NCBI RefSeq assembly: GCF_001945395.1
Contig: NZ_MSXV01000056.1
Location: 1,669 to 65,668, forward strand
From: Pseudomonas sp. PA15(2017)
GTDB taxonomy: Bacteria; Pseudomonadota; Gammaproteobacteria; Pseudomonadales; Pseudomonadaceae
Length of the DNA stretch: 64,000 nt
Direction of reading: 5' to 3'
Shown: positions 7,752 to 16,540 of the stretch, piece after piece
Numbering within the stretch: the first letter of the stretch is position 1
Layout: each line of letters starts with the position of its first letter
Made by a program: the position numbers and the translations under genes
Notes under the pieces: model-generated
Database searches by the model: none
Told to the model about the DNA's origin: nothing
Seen by the model: the letters and a program-made list of their open reading frames with translations, nothing else

Positions 7752-10700
7752 TGGATATAGCCCGTTATGCCATGACGCGACGCGTCAATATTGGTCTGCT
7801 ATTGATGGTCTGCTTTTTTGGAGGCCTGTACGCTTACTTCGAGCTACCGCGTCTGGAAGACCCGGAGTTCACCATCAAAGAAGCAGTGATCACCGTCTCT
7901 TACTCGGGGGCGACCGTTGAACAGGTCGACCAGGAGGTCATCGACCCGCTGGAAACGGTCATTCAGGAACTGGAGCAGGTCAAGACGATCCGCTCCAAAG
8001 CCACGCCTGGCAATGCCGAGATTCGCATTGAAATCCTCGAGCACTATCGCGGTAGCGAGTTGCCACAGATCTGGAACCAAGTGCGCAACAAAGTGGGCGA
8101 TGCGGCGGGTAGCTTACCCCCTGGCGCGTCCGCGCCGTTGGTCAATGATGATTTCGGCGATGTATACGGAATCTACTATGCGCTGACCGGTGACGGCCTG
8201 ACCCCCGCCGAACTTCGTGATGTGGGAAAGAAACTGCGTCGCGAAATGGCCCTTGTCGAGGATGTGAACAAGGTCGAGCTGATGGGGGTGCATGAGCAGA
8301 CCGTCGTGGTCGAGGTAGATCCTGACAGGCTGGTCTCGCTGAGCTTGTCGCCTGAAGAAATCATCACGGCACTGCAGAACGCCGACCAGGTCGTTAGCGG
8401 TGGTGGTGTACAGGTGGCAGGCAACTTCCTGCGGATAAGGCCCACCGGTGCTTTCGATGAGCTGGAGGCTATGCGCAATCTCCCTGTCGGCGAAGGCCGC
8501 CAGAGGTTGCGTTTGGGAGACGTTGCGCGGGTTTACAGAGATTACAGCGAGCGTCCCGGCCAATTGATTCGCTTCAACGGCGAGCCAGCGGTGACCTTGG
8601 GCTTCAGTGGGCAATCCGGGGCCAACATCGTTGAAGTCGGCAAGCGTGTTGAAGCCAGGCTCGGTGAGCTGATGCGCGACTTACCCACCGGTCTCCAACT
8701 GCACCCTATCTATGCCCAGCACAAAGTGGTCGACGAGGCGGTAGGCGGCTTCGTCATCGATGTCGCGATCTCGATCTTGATTGTTGTCGCGGTGCTCTGC
8801 GTTGCCATGGGGCTGCGGGGTGGCTTAATCATCGGCAGTGTATTGCTGTTGACCGCATTGAGTACGTTGCTGGTCATGCTGGTGCTAGGCATCGAGCTGG
8901 AGAGGATTTCGCTCGGTGCGCTGGTCATCGCCATGGGTATGCTGGTCGACAATGCGTTGGTCATCTGTGATGGCGTGCTGGTAAGGCAAAAACGCGGGCT
9001 GAGTTTCGCCAAGGCGGCCAGCGAAGCAGTGAAAAGCACTCAGTGGCCATTACTGGGTTCCACATTCATCGGCATTCTTGCCTTCGCCGGCATTGGCCTT
9101 TCCCAGGACACAACCGGCGAGTTCCTGTTCTCGTTATTTGCCGTGGTCGCCAGCTCTCTGCTATTGAGCTGGTTTCTGGCGATCGTGGGGGTGCCCTTTC
9201 TTGGTTATTACCTGCTTGGCGGGCGCAAGGAAGAAGGCCAAACACAGCAGGCCGATGATGACGGTGAGCGAGATCAGCAAGCTGGCGACAAAGCCTTTCA
9301 GGGCAAGGGCTATGACCTTTTCCGCTCTTTCGTCAGTGCCGTCCTGCACCGACGCAGGCTCTCCGTCGCCTTGCTGGTAGTGGTCACCGCGTCGTCGCTC
9401 TATGCGTTTCGCTTCGTCCCTCAAGACTTCTTCCCGCCCTCTGACACGCCGTTGTTCACGGTTGACGTGTTCTTGCCCCAAGGCACAGATATCCGCGAAT
9501 CCGAGCGGGTGGCCGGCGGCGTTGAAAGCTGGTTGGCCGAACAGGATGGCGTTTCCGGTGTAGCGACCTTCGTCGGTACGGGGGCGTCGCGGTTCATGCT
9601 GACCTACATGGCCGAGCGCCCCGAGCCTTCCCTGATACATTTCGTGGTGCTGGTCGATGACGCCGAGCAGATTGCAGGCTTGGCTGAAAAGGCCAACAAG
9701 GAGTTACCGGATCGCTATCCGGAAGGCAGCATCGCAGCCAAGCAATTGATGTTTGGTCCCAACGAAGAAGCGAAGCTGGAAGCCCGCTTCAGTGGGCCTT
9801 CGCCAGAGGTGTTAAGGGCCATTTCCGCTGAGGCGCAGCGTCGTCTGCTGGCCGACGGCGACGTCTTCAACGTGCGTGATAACTGGCGCGGGCTCGAGTG
9901 GTCGCTGCGTCCCCAGCTCAATCTGGAGCGACTGGCGGACAGCGGTTTGACGCGCCAGGCGGTTGCCCAAGCGCTGGCACTTTACAGTGAGGGCTACAGG
10001 GCGAGCGCCTTCCGAGAGGCAGACGAGCGGATACCTATCCTGCTGAGGGCTAAGCACAGCGAACGAGTCAGCCCCGAGGGTCTTCTCGAACGGCAGATCT
10101 GGAGCCCCAGTGCTGGGCGCTACATACCGCTCAGTCAAGTGAGCGATGGTGTCGAACGTGTTCGCGAGCCTGGCCAACTGCATCGCTACGACCGTGAGTT
10201 GACGGTATCGGTTCGCGCCGAGCCTCGCAGCGATGAAATTTCGAGCGAAGCCCAGAAGCGTATCGCTCCGTTACTCGAAGGGATCGAGCTGCCCCATGGC
10301 TACAGCATGAAGTGGGGCGGAGACCATGAGTCTTCCTCGGATGCCCAGGAAGCACTGGCGGGAACCCTGGGCTTGCCCTACCTGGCCATGATCGTTATCA
10401 CCGTTCTACTGTTCTCACGGGTTCGGCAGCCATTGATCATCTGGCTGGTCGTGCCGATGTCGGTCTGTGGCGTGGTCGTTGGCCTGCTGATATCGGGCTT
10501 GCCTTTCGGCTTCATGGCCCTGCTGGGTCTGCTCAGCCTGACAGGCATGCTGATCAAGAACGCGGTGATTCTGGTCAACGAGATTGATCAGCAAATTGCC
10601 GATGGCGTGCCGCGCATGAAGGCACTCGTCGAAGCATCTGCATCGCGTCTCAGCCCGGTCAGTCTGGCGGCCATCACCACCGCGCTGGGCGTAGCGCCTC

Positions 10701-10834
10701 TGTTGCTCGACCCGTTCTTCGCCAATATGGCTGTTACGATCATTGGCGGCTTAGTGTTCGCCACGCTTCTTACTCTCGTAGCAGTACCCTGCCTGTATGC
10801 GCTCATGATGCGCATCAATGAGGATGAAACATGA
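7748..10834 (+). CDS. RND-family inner-membrane efflux permease
   Basis: At about 1028 residues the protein has the AcrB/HAE-type layout: an N-terminal membrane helix, a large periplasmic porter loop, a block of helices from about residue 335, a second porter loop and a C-terminal helix block. The TM4 motif reads GMLVDNALVICDG (about residue 397), where the best-known pumps carry two adjacent aspartates; here the pair is D-N. The TM10 lysine is present (GMLIKNAVILVNEID). Either GTG 7748 (AGGAG at 7736-7740, 7-base spacing) or ATG 7751 could be the start. It is translationally coupled to the adaptor upstream and overlaps the outer-membrane gene by ATGA. It exports hydrophobic compounds using the proton gradient; the specific cargo cannot be read. 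Confidence 0.92.
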   Translation: MMDIARYAMTRRVNIGLLLMVCFFGGLYAYFELPRLEDPEFTIKEAVITVSYSGATVEQVDQEVIDPLETVIQELEQVKTIRSKATPGNAEIRIEILEHYRGSELPQIWNQVRNKVGDAAGSLPPGASAPLVNDDFGDVYGIYYALTGDGLTPAELRDVGKKLRREMALVEDVNKVELMGVHEQTVVVEVDPDRLVSLSLSPEEIITALQNADQVVSGGGVQVAGNFLRIRPTGAFDELEAMRNLPVGEGRQRLRLGDVARVYRDYSERPGQLIRFNGEPAVTLGFSGQSGANIVEVGKRVEARLGELMRDLPTGLQLHPIYAQHKVVDEAVGGFVIDVAISILIVVAVLCVAMGLRGGLIIGSVLLLTALSTLLVMLVLGIELERISLGALVIAMGMLVDNALVICDGVLVRQKRGLSFAKAASEAVKSTQWPLLGSTFIGILAFAGIGLSQDTTGEFLFSLFAVVASSLLLSWFLAIVGVPFLGYYLLGGRKEEGQTQQADDDGERDQQAGDKAFQGKGYDLFRSFVSAVLHRRRLSVALLVVVTASSLYAFRFVPQDFFPPSDTPLFTVDVFLPQGTDIRESERVAGGVESWLAEQDGVSGVATFVGTGASRFMLTYMAERPEPSLIHFVVLVDDAEQIAGLAEKANKELPDRYPEGSIAAKQLMFGPNEEAKLEARFSGPSPEVLRAISAEAQRRLLADGDVFNVRDNWRGLEWSLRPQLNLERLADSGLTRQAVAQALALYSEGYRASAFREADERIPILLRAKHSERVSPEGLLERQIWSPSAGRYIPLSQVSDGVERVREPGQLHRYDRELTVSVRAEPRSDEISSEAQKRIAPLLEGIELPHGYSMKWGGDHESSSDAQEALAGTLGLPYLAMIVITVLLFSRVRQPLIIWLVVPMSVCGVVVGLLISGLPFGFMALLGLLSLTGMLIKNAVILVNEIDQQIADGVPRMKALVEASASRLSPVSLAAITTALGVAPLLLDPFFANMAVTIIGGLVFATLLTLVAVPCLYALMMRINEDET

Positions 10835-12264
10835 GACTTGCCGTTTGCGTGCTCGTCGCCGCAATGCTGGCTAGCTGCTCGAGCCATCGAGAGATGCCGC
10901 CTGCCGAACTCCCCGAACAGTATTTCAGTGTCGGCCCTTACCAGGCGCTCGATGATGCTTCGCTGGCCAACTGGTGGGTTGGTTTTGGCGACAATGATTT
11001 AAGCCGTCTCATCAATACCGGTCTTTCGCGCAATCAGGACGTTCGCCTGGCGATAGCGAGGCTCGACACGGCGCGTGCGCAGTTGCGAAACGCGCGGGCT
11101 GATATCTATCCGACGCTTTCGGCTCCGACGGAAGCCAGTAGGCAATGGATTGATGCCGACGCTGGCGACAGCGAACTGGGCAAAGAGCTGGGCTTAGGTG
11201 ATCGTATTCGCGTGCAAAACTGGGAGGTAGCGCTGCAGGCCAGCTGGGAGGTGGATCTGTTTGGCGCGACCCGGGCGCGCATTCGTGGTGCCGAAGAAGA
11301 AGCTCGGGCTGCGCAAGCCGAGATTGTGGCGATGCGCCTGGCGGTCACCTCGACGATTGCCCAGGGCTACATCCAGTTACGTGGGCACCAGGCGCAACGT
11401 GACGAACTGAATCAAGCCATTGCGCTTGCCGAGAAATTTGCCAACATCGCCCAGCGGCGCTTTGACATAGGCGAGGTCACGCTTCTGGATGTCCAGGCAT
11501 CGCTTGCTGAAAAGGAGAGCCTGATTGCGCAGCTCGCCGAAACAGATGCCAATTTGCGAGAGGCGGGTCTGGCGCTGAACACGCTGCTGGATATGCCACC
11601 AGGCTCGGTTGAGCAATCCCTCGGCCAGCGACCTGTCCCTCTCTACAATGGAGCCGTGGCAATCGGTCAGCCAGCGGATCTGTTACGCCGCCGCCCCGAT
11701 GTGATCGCGGACATCGCGCGTTTGGATGCCTCCTCGCAGCAAGCGATCGCGGCACGCCGTGACCTCTTCCCCTCCTTGGCCCTGCAGGCTGCCCTTGGGC
11801 GCAGTGGCTTTGCCATCGGCGGGCAGTCCAGCGTGTCCGATTTCGGCCGCATTGGGCTGACGTTTGATCTGCCGTTCTTGGATTTCATGCGCCGCGACGC
11901 TGCAATCAACATCGCAGACTCTCAGCAGCAAGTAGCCTACCTCACGTTACGTCAGACCCTGGCCAAGGCCTTGGAGGAAGTCGAGCGTGCTGCCGTGCGG
12001 CAAGATGGCTCCGAGCGGCGTGCCGGGGCGCTGCAGCGCAGCCTGGCTCATCGGGAACGTGCCCATCAGTTGGCCGACCGTAGCTATCAGCTTGGCGAGG
12101 CCAACCTCAACGAGGTGCTCGATGCTCAACGGCAGGTGATCGACGCCCGTCAACAAGCGAACCGAGTTCGAAGCGACAGAGCTATTGCGCAGATCGAATT
12201 GTTCGTCGCCTTGGGCGGCGGCTGGAGTGGAGCTGCCCTGGATGAGGTAGCAAGCGCGAAGTAA
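10831..12264 (+). CDS. RND efflux outer-membrane factor, NodT-type lipoprotein
   Basis: This is a TolC/OprM-like outer-membrane channel of 477 residues completing the tripartite pump. The N-terminus MRLAVCVLVAAMLASC contains a lipobox (cysteine 16), so it is acylated. Two internally similar helical halves are visible: QDVRLAIARLDTARAQLRNA and the later LNEVLDAQRQVIDARQQ segments, and RRRPDVIADIARLDASS, typical of the family. The start overlaps the pump stop (ATGA at 10831-10834). A 9-bp stem GAGCCAGGC/GCCTGGCTC follows at 12284-12317 without a T-run and may mark the transcript end. Confidence 0.92.
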   Translation: MRLAVCVLVAAMLASCSSHREMPPAELPEQYFSVGPYQALDDASLANWWVGFGDNDLSRLINTGLSRNQDVRLAIARLDTARAQLRNARADIYPTLSAPTEASRQWIDADAGDSELGKELGLGDRIRVQNWEVALQASWEVDLFGATRARIRGAEEEARAAQAEIVAMRLAVTSTIAQGYIQLRGHQAQRDELNQAIALAEKFANIAQRRFDIGEVTLLDVQASLAEKESLIAQLAETDANLREAGLALNTLLDMPPGSVEQSLGQRPVPLYNGAVAIGQPADLLRRRPDVIADIARLDASSQQAIAARRDLFPSLALQAALGRSGFAIGGQSSVSDFGRIGLTFDLPFLDFMRRDAAINIADSQQQVAYLTLRQTLAKALEEVERAAVRQDGSERRAGALQRSLAHRERAHQLADRSYQLGEANLNEVLDAQRQVIDARQQANRVRSDRAIAQIELFVALGGGWSGAALDEVASAK

Positions 12265-12397
12265 AGCGCCCCAGGTAGTGTTTGAGCCAGGCGACCAGTG
12301 GGATGGCTGCCTGGCTCGGTTCGCCCCCTGCCTCAATCTCCGCTGGCGGCCTATTTCCAAGCGGCTCCAGCCAGCGCTGTTGGTTGAACACGGCCAC

Positions 12398-12553
12398 TCA
12401 TTTCTGGCTTTCTACGCTTTTTCGTGACACGCGTTTGCCGATCAGCTGGGCTCTGTAGAAGCCTTTGCTCGCCACTGCCAGGGCGTTTTTGGCAAGCGCA
12501 GAGTACACAGTTTGCCCTTGTGGTTTCGCTATCAGCTTGCTTCGCCCAGGCAT
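12398..12553 (-). CDS. Possible small basic protein, 51 residues
   Basis: An ATG-to-TGA frame encodes a lysine/arginine-rich peptide starting MPGRSKLIAKPQGQTVYSAL and ending KRVSRKSVESQK. The composition is protein-like, with alternating polar and aliphatic residues. No family is recognised and no convincing ribosome site precedes it. It lies between the outer-membrane factor gene and a repeat element. It may be the remnant of a longer gene. Confidence 0.25.
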   Translation of the reverse strand: MPGRSKLIAKPQGQTVYSALAKNALAVASKGFYRAQLIGKRVSRKSVESQK

Positions 12554-12598
12554 CTCGACTGAGGTGTGGCGATGAACGGGATAACTGGCGGCCTGAGG

Positions 12599-12760
12599 GC
12601 CTGTTCAAAGTCCTGTATGCGCATGAAGCGGCAACTACAAAGCAAAAATGGACATCGGCGCATTATCTGTGGGAGCGGTAGAGGACGCCCAGTCCATGCC
12701 AGCGATTTTTCGCGCGCATGGCGCGCTCCCACGGTGGATCGGTGAACGGCCGCAGGCCCG
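12599..12760. repeat. REP-hairpin element, copy A
   Basis: The left arm CCTGTTCAAAGTCCTGTATG followed by CGCATGAAGCGGCAACTACA matches the first arm type of this family. The central hairpin is damaged (GTGGGAGCGG then GCGCGCATGGCGCGCTCCCAC). The right arm is truncated after GGTGAACGGCCGC. It lies in a stretch of about 700 bp without a secure gene. Confidence 0.7.
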
Positions 12761-12821
12761 CTGAGCCCTCAGTTGCTGCGGAGCGCAGGCGCCCCATTCG
12801 CTGCCGCGGATGGGCAACATG

Positions 12822-12970
12822 GCAGGGCTGCCGTCGGGCTTCTCGTCGGTCAGGTGAACGATGCAGTGACGGATCGGCATGGGCTATCTCTTCAGGCGTG
12901 ACGCAAAGGGGCCGCGTCAAAGCGGCCAGGGTTGCGCAGAGTTTACCCGACTGTCGCAGCCTTGGTCGCC
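12822..12970. repeat. Copy 3 of the yejK 5'/upstream repeat unit
   Basis: Nearly identical to 3771-3915, this copy contains the first 19 or so yejK codons (minus strand) and the upstream block CGTGACGCAAAGGGGCCGCG. It ends 11 bp before the stop codon of the yjeH-like gene. Together with copy 1 it brackets the flavoprotein-RND island as a direct repeat. Confidence 0.85.
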
Positions 12971-12980
12971 CGCCGCCGAG

Positions 12981-14243
12981 TCAGTCCAGGGCGATTGCCG
13001 TGCGGCGACTTGCCCGCCAGCGATCGAGCACCAGTAAGCCGGCCAGCAGGCCGATGGCGTACAGCGCATCGAGGCCCAGCATCAGCAGGATGCCCGCGCA
13101 CAGCAGCGTGCTGAGGCCGGCCAGCCAGCGCCACAGGCCGCGGAGCAGCAGCCAGCCGGCGGCCATGCTGAGCAGGTAGATGACGATGAAGTTGCCGTTG
13201 GCGTAGCGGATCAGCTGGTCGAGCGACAGCGACAGGCTCCAGATCAGCGTGGCACTCAGGGCGCAGCTGAGCACCACCAGCAGCAACGCCCTGGCCGGTA
13301 CGCCATTGCCGTTGCGAACCGCCAACGCGCGGGGCAGCTTGCCTTCGTCGGCCAGGCTCCAGATCAGTCGCGAGAAGCCCTGGATATACACGTTCATCGA
13401 GGCGAAGCAGGCCAGGTAGCCAATGCTCGCGCTGAGCCAGCGGGCCTGGTCGCCAAGCAGCACGTCGAGCATCAGCGGCAGCGACGCGGCATCGGTGCGC
13501 GCATCGCCGTAGGCGTGAAAGCTCAGCACCGCCACCGAACAGGCCCAGTACACCAGGCCGGCGAGCAGCACGCCGAGCAGCAGGGCGAGGGGGAAGTCGC
13601 GCTGCGGATTCTTGAACTCCTCGCCCAGATGGGTGAAGGCCTCGATGCCGACGAAGCACCAGAACATCACGCCCAACGCCACCGGCAACAGCTGCCAGTT
13701 TCCGGCCAGGGGCGGCAGCAACGGTTGCTCGGCGTGGGGCAGGTCGCCCTTGACCCAGATCAGTGCGATGGTGGCGACGATGGCCAGGGCAATGGCGATC
13801 TGCACGCCACCAGAGGTACGGGCCGGCCGCTGGCCGAGCAGCAGAATGATGCCCAGGGTAGCGAGCTGGATGGCCAGGACTGCCAGGTCGCTGAGGGTGA
13901 ACAAGGCGTGCCAGAAGCCGCTGGCGATGTTCAGCGCCGCCGGCAGGCCCACCGGAATCACCGCGAGAAACAGCCAGGCGCTGGTGCGCTCCATGGGCGC
14001 GCCGAACGCGCGACCGATCAGGTGCGGGGCGCCGCCCGCATGCGGGTAATGGCGGCCGAGCTGGGCGAAGGTGAAGGCCATCGGCAGAATCAGCACGATC
14101 AACAGCAGCCAGGCCCACAGCGAAATCTCGCCAGCAGCCGTGGCGGCCAGCGCGGGAATCACGAAAACTCCGGTGCCCAGTAGAGACGTACACAGCAAAC
14201 CCACGCCCTGCAGCAGCCCCAGTTCCTTGTTCAATCGGCTCAT
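12981..14243 (-). CDS. yjeH: YjeH-type methionine/branched-chain amino-acid exporter
   Basis: An APC-superfamily permease of 420 residues with about 11-12 membrane segments. The opening MSRLNKELGLLQGVGLLCTS and the stretches GTGVFVIPALAA, VMFWCFVGIEAFTHLGEEFK and CFASMNVYIQGFSRLIWS closely follow E. coli YjeH, an exporter of methionine and branched-chain amino acids. I start it at 14243, where that N-terminus begins, rather than at the longer upstream frame. It is divergent from an Lrp-family regulator, an arrangement typical of amino-acid exporters controlled by their neighbour. Confidence 0.85.
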   Translation of the reverse strand: MSRLNKELGLLQGVGLLCTSLLGTGVFVIPALAATAAGEISLWAWLLLIVLILPMAFTFAQLGRHYPHAGGAPHLIGRAFGAPMERTSAWLFLAVIPVGLPAALNIASGFWHALFTLSDLAVLAIQLATLGIILLLGQRPARTSGGVQIAIALAIVATIALIWVKGDLPHAEQPLLPPLAGNWQLLPVALGVMFWCFVGIEAFTHLGEEFKNPQRDFPLALLLGVLLAGLVYWACSVAVLSFHAYGDARTDAASLPLMLDVLLGDQARWLSASIGYLACFASMNVYIQGFSRLIWSLADEGKLPRALAVRNGNGVPARALLLVVLSCALSATLIWSLSLSLDQLIRYANGNFIVIYLLSMAAGWLLLRGLWRWLAGLSTLLCAGILLMLGLDALYAIGLLAGLLVLDRWRASRRTAIALD

Positions 14244-14399
14244 GTTGTATGCTCTCGCTCCAGACGCGGCCCCTGGCAGAGCGCCTGCCGACCGTATCGC
14301 CATGGTAAGGCCGCTTCGCTTGCGCGGCTGCTGGCGAAGCGTCGCCGATCACCGACAAAACGGCGGCAATGACCGTCATCCTGTTTGCAGAGAGCTTCA

Positions 14400-14819
14400 G
14401 TGGACAAGTTCGATCAACGCATCATCGCCTTGCTGTGCGCCGACGCGCGCCTGACCGTCACCGAGGTGGCTCGCCAGGTCAACCTGTCACGTTCCGCAGT
14501 GAGCGAGCGCATCCGCCAGCTGGAAGCGTCCGGGGTCATCCAGGGCTACCACGCGCGCATCGCCGAGCCGGCCGCGGTGGTGGTCAAGGCCTACCTGGAA
14601 CTGTTCTACAAGGGCGGACGCTGCGAGCAGTATGTCGAGCGCATGCGCGCCTTCCCGGAAGTGCGCCGCTGCTCGGGCATCAGCGGCGAAACGGACATGC
14701 TGATCTATCTCGAGGCAGCTTCGATGGAACGGCTGGCGGAAGTACGCGGGGAGATCGAGAACCTGCCAGGCGTGTTCAAGGTGAAGACCCATATGGTGGT
14801 GAAGGATTGGCTGATGTGA
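14400..14819 (+). CDS. Lrp/AsnC-family transcriptional regulator
   Basis: The protein has 139 residues, with an N-terminal winged helix-turn-helix (LTVTEVARQVNLSRSAVSER, residues about 20-38) and a C-terminal RAM ligand-binding domain (about 65-139). GTG 14400 gives the usual FDQRIIALL opening; an upstream TTG at 14385 would add five residues. It is divergent from the yjeH-like exporter 156 bp away, which it probably activates in response to an amino acid. Its stop overlaps the start of a decayed esterase gene (GTGA). Confidence 0.88.
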   Translation: MDKFDQRIIALLCADARLTVTEVARQVNLSRSAVSERIRQLEASGVIQGYHARIAEPAAVVVKAYLELFYKGGRCEQYVERMRAFPEVRRCSGISGETDMLIYLEAASMERLAEVRGEIENLPGVFKVKTHMVVKDWLM

Positions 14820-15518
14820 GGCTCAGAGGTTCTGCACCGATATTGGTGCTGCTTCCCGGCATGGATGGAACCGGTTCATTGTTCCAGCCTCTCATCGATC
14901 GGCTCGGCACCTTTTCGATATCAGAGTGGTTCGCTACCCCGCTACCGAAGCCTTGGGCTACGAGGCGTTGGAGCGCCTGGTTATCGCAGCGCTGCCCAAG
15001 GGCGAGCCATTCATGCTTCTTGGGGAATCGTTCTCCGGCCCATCGCAATATCGATTGCAGCTGCGCAGCCACCCGGCCTGACTGGCTTGATCCTTTGCAG
15101 CACCTTCGCTGTAAGCCCACGCCCTGCTATCACCGCACTTTGGCTTCTGGCGGGGACCTTGTCGCCCAAACGAGCGCCCCGCGCAGTTCTCGATCATTTG
15201 TTGCTTGGTCGCTATTCAAGCAAAGCACTTCGTTCAGCCTTGTCGTCAGCAGTCGCTCAACTATCGCCCGCTGCTTTTTCCGTGAGGATGAAGGCTATCC
15301 ATACCGTTAACGTCTTGCCGAAACTAGGATCCATTTCAACACCAGTGCTCTATCTTCAGGCGACTGAGGATCGGCTCGTTCGGTCATCCTCCTGCGCCCT
15401 TATACAACGCGAGCTCCCTGCTATTCGCGTTGTCTCGGTGGCGGCCCCGAATTGTCTGCTGCAGGCCGCTCCTGGAGATGCGGCTTCGGCCATCAGCGCT
15501 TTTGCTGACCAGTTTTAA
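14816..15518 (+). pseudogene. Alpha/beta-hydrolase, broken by two frameshifts
   Basis: GTG 14816 opens RLRGSAPILVLLPGMDGTGS, a normal alpha/beta-hydrolase start with oxyanion-hole loop. Near 14911-14915 one base is missing. In the next frame FDIRVVRYPATEALGYEALE and GESFSGP (the GxSxG nucleophile) follow. Near 15041 another base is missing, and the third frame carries IAISIAAAQPPGLTGLIL and the acid-loop ATEDRLV to the stop at 15518. The usual catalytic histidine position reads APNCLLQ, an Asn instead of His. About 234 residues would have been made. The several lesions make a real pseudogene likely. Confidence 0.75.
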
Positions 15519-15581
15519 GGCTTCTGGCGGCGCAGTCTGGAGCTGTTTCTTAAACCGATACCAATGCAGAGGAGTTGTGAG

Positions 15582-16094
15582 ATGCTGTTCGCTGATGCGT
15601 TCAAGTACAAGAAATGGGCAAACGCGGAATTGCTTGAGCTTGGCGAGCGCCAACTGGAACAGCTTCCCGAGAACGATGCGCAGTTCTTCACCCGCATCCT
15701 TAATCACACCACGGTCGTCGACAGCCTTTTTATCAGTCGTCTATCTGGTGGGGCGGAACGCTACAGCGCTGACAACACCCGCGAGACGCCTACATTTGCA
15801 CAGCTCAAGGCACGTATCGCGCAGAACGATGCGTGGCTCATCGGCTTTGCAGAGCGCGCCACAGCTGATGAATTGCAGCGCGTCGTTTCGTTTCGCTTCA
15901 CCGATGGCGACCATGGGCAATTGTCGGTGGAGGAGGTGCTGCTACATCTGCTGACGCATGGCAGCAATCATCGCGGGATGGCGTCGCGAACGCTGGCGAT
16001 TCATGGGCTCGAACGACCGAAGGATACTTTTACGCGGTATCTGCATGAGGCTGAGCCGGTCAGGAGAGAGCAAGCCCGGGGATCGTTCACCTGA
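15582..16094 (+). CDS. DinB-family putative metal-dependent protein
   Basis: A 170-residue DinB/DUF664-type four-helix protein. The three metal-ligand histidine motif is visible as NHTTVVD near residue 47 and LTHGSNHRGMA near residue 130. Members bind a divalent metal and many are thiol-dependent transferases, but most have unknown substrates. AGAGGAG at 15568-15574 sits 7 bases before ATG 15582, so this start is preferred over ATG 15564. A REP-hairpin element begins 6 bases after the stop. Confidence 0.85.
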   Translation: MLFADAFKYKKWANAELLELGERQLEQLPENDAQFFTRILNHTTVVDSLFISRLSGGAERYSADNTRETPTFAQLKARIAQNDAWLIGFAERATADELQRVVSFRFTDGDHGQLSVEEVLLHLLTHGSNHRGMASRTLAIHGLERPKDTFTRYLHEAEPVRREQARGSFT

Positions 16095-16100
16095 GCCTTA

Positions 16101-16302
16101 GAACCTGTTCACGATCATCATGCGCATGAAGCGGCAGCTGCGAGGTAGAAGCGGCCATCGATGCAGTACCTGTGGGAGCGGGCCATGCCCGCGATTTTTC
16201 GCGCGCATGGCGCGCTCCCACAGTGGATCGGTGAACGATCGCTACCGCCACTTGGCGGCCAAATCGGCGAACCTGAGCCGAAAGATTATGAACAGGTTTC
16301 TA
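16101..16302. repeat. REP-hairpin element, copy B
   Basis: It starts GAACCTGTTCACGATCATCA with arm type 1 (GCATGAAGCGGCAGCTGCGA), continues into a hairpin of GTGGGAGCGGGCCATGCCCG and its complement, and ends with arm type 2 (CGCCACTTGGCGGCC and ATTATGAACAGG). It lies directly after the dinB-like stop codon and is followed without a gap by copy C. Confidence 0.88.
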
Positions 16303-16540
16303 GCGCCTGTTCAAAGTCTTGCATGCGCATAAAGCGGCAATTATAAGGCAGAAGCGGCCATTGATGCAGTACCTGTGGGAGCGGGCGGGGACGCCCAGTC
16401 CATGCCCGTGACTTTTTCTCGGGCATGGCCCGCTGTCACAGATAATCACCCGTCCATCCTTCGGGAAAGAACGGCCGCTCCCGCCACTTAGCGGTCAGAA
16501 TCGGCGAATCTGGACCTAAAGATTATGAACAGGTTGTTAG
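16303..16540. repeat. REP-hairpin element, copy C
   Basis: It has arm type 1 on the left (CCTGTTCAAAGTCTTGCATG), a longer central hairpin with GTGGGAGCGGGCGGGGACGC, and arm type 2 on the right ending ATTATGAACAGGTTGTTAG. The last bases provide the TAA stop (16537-16539, minus strand) of the inaA-like gene. Confidence 0.85.
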
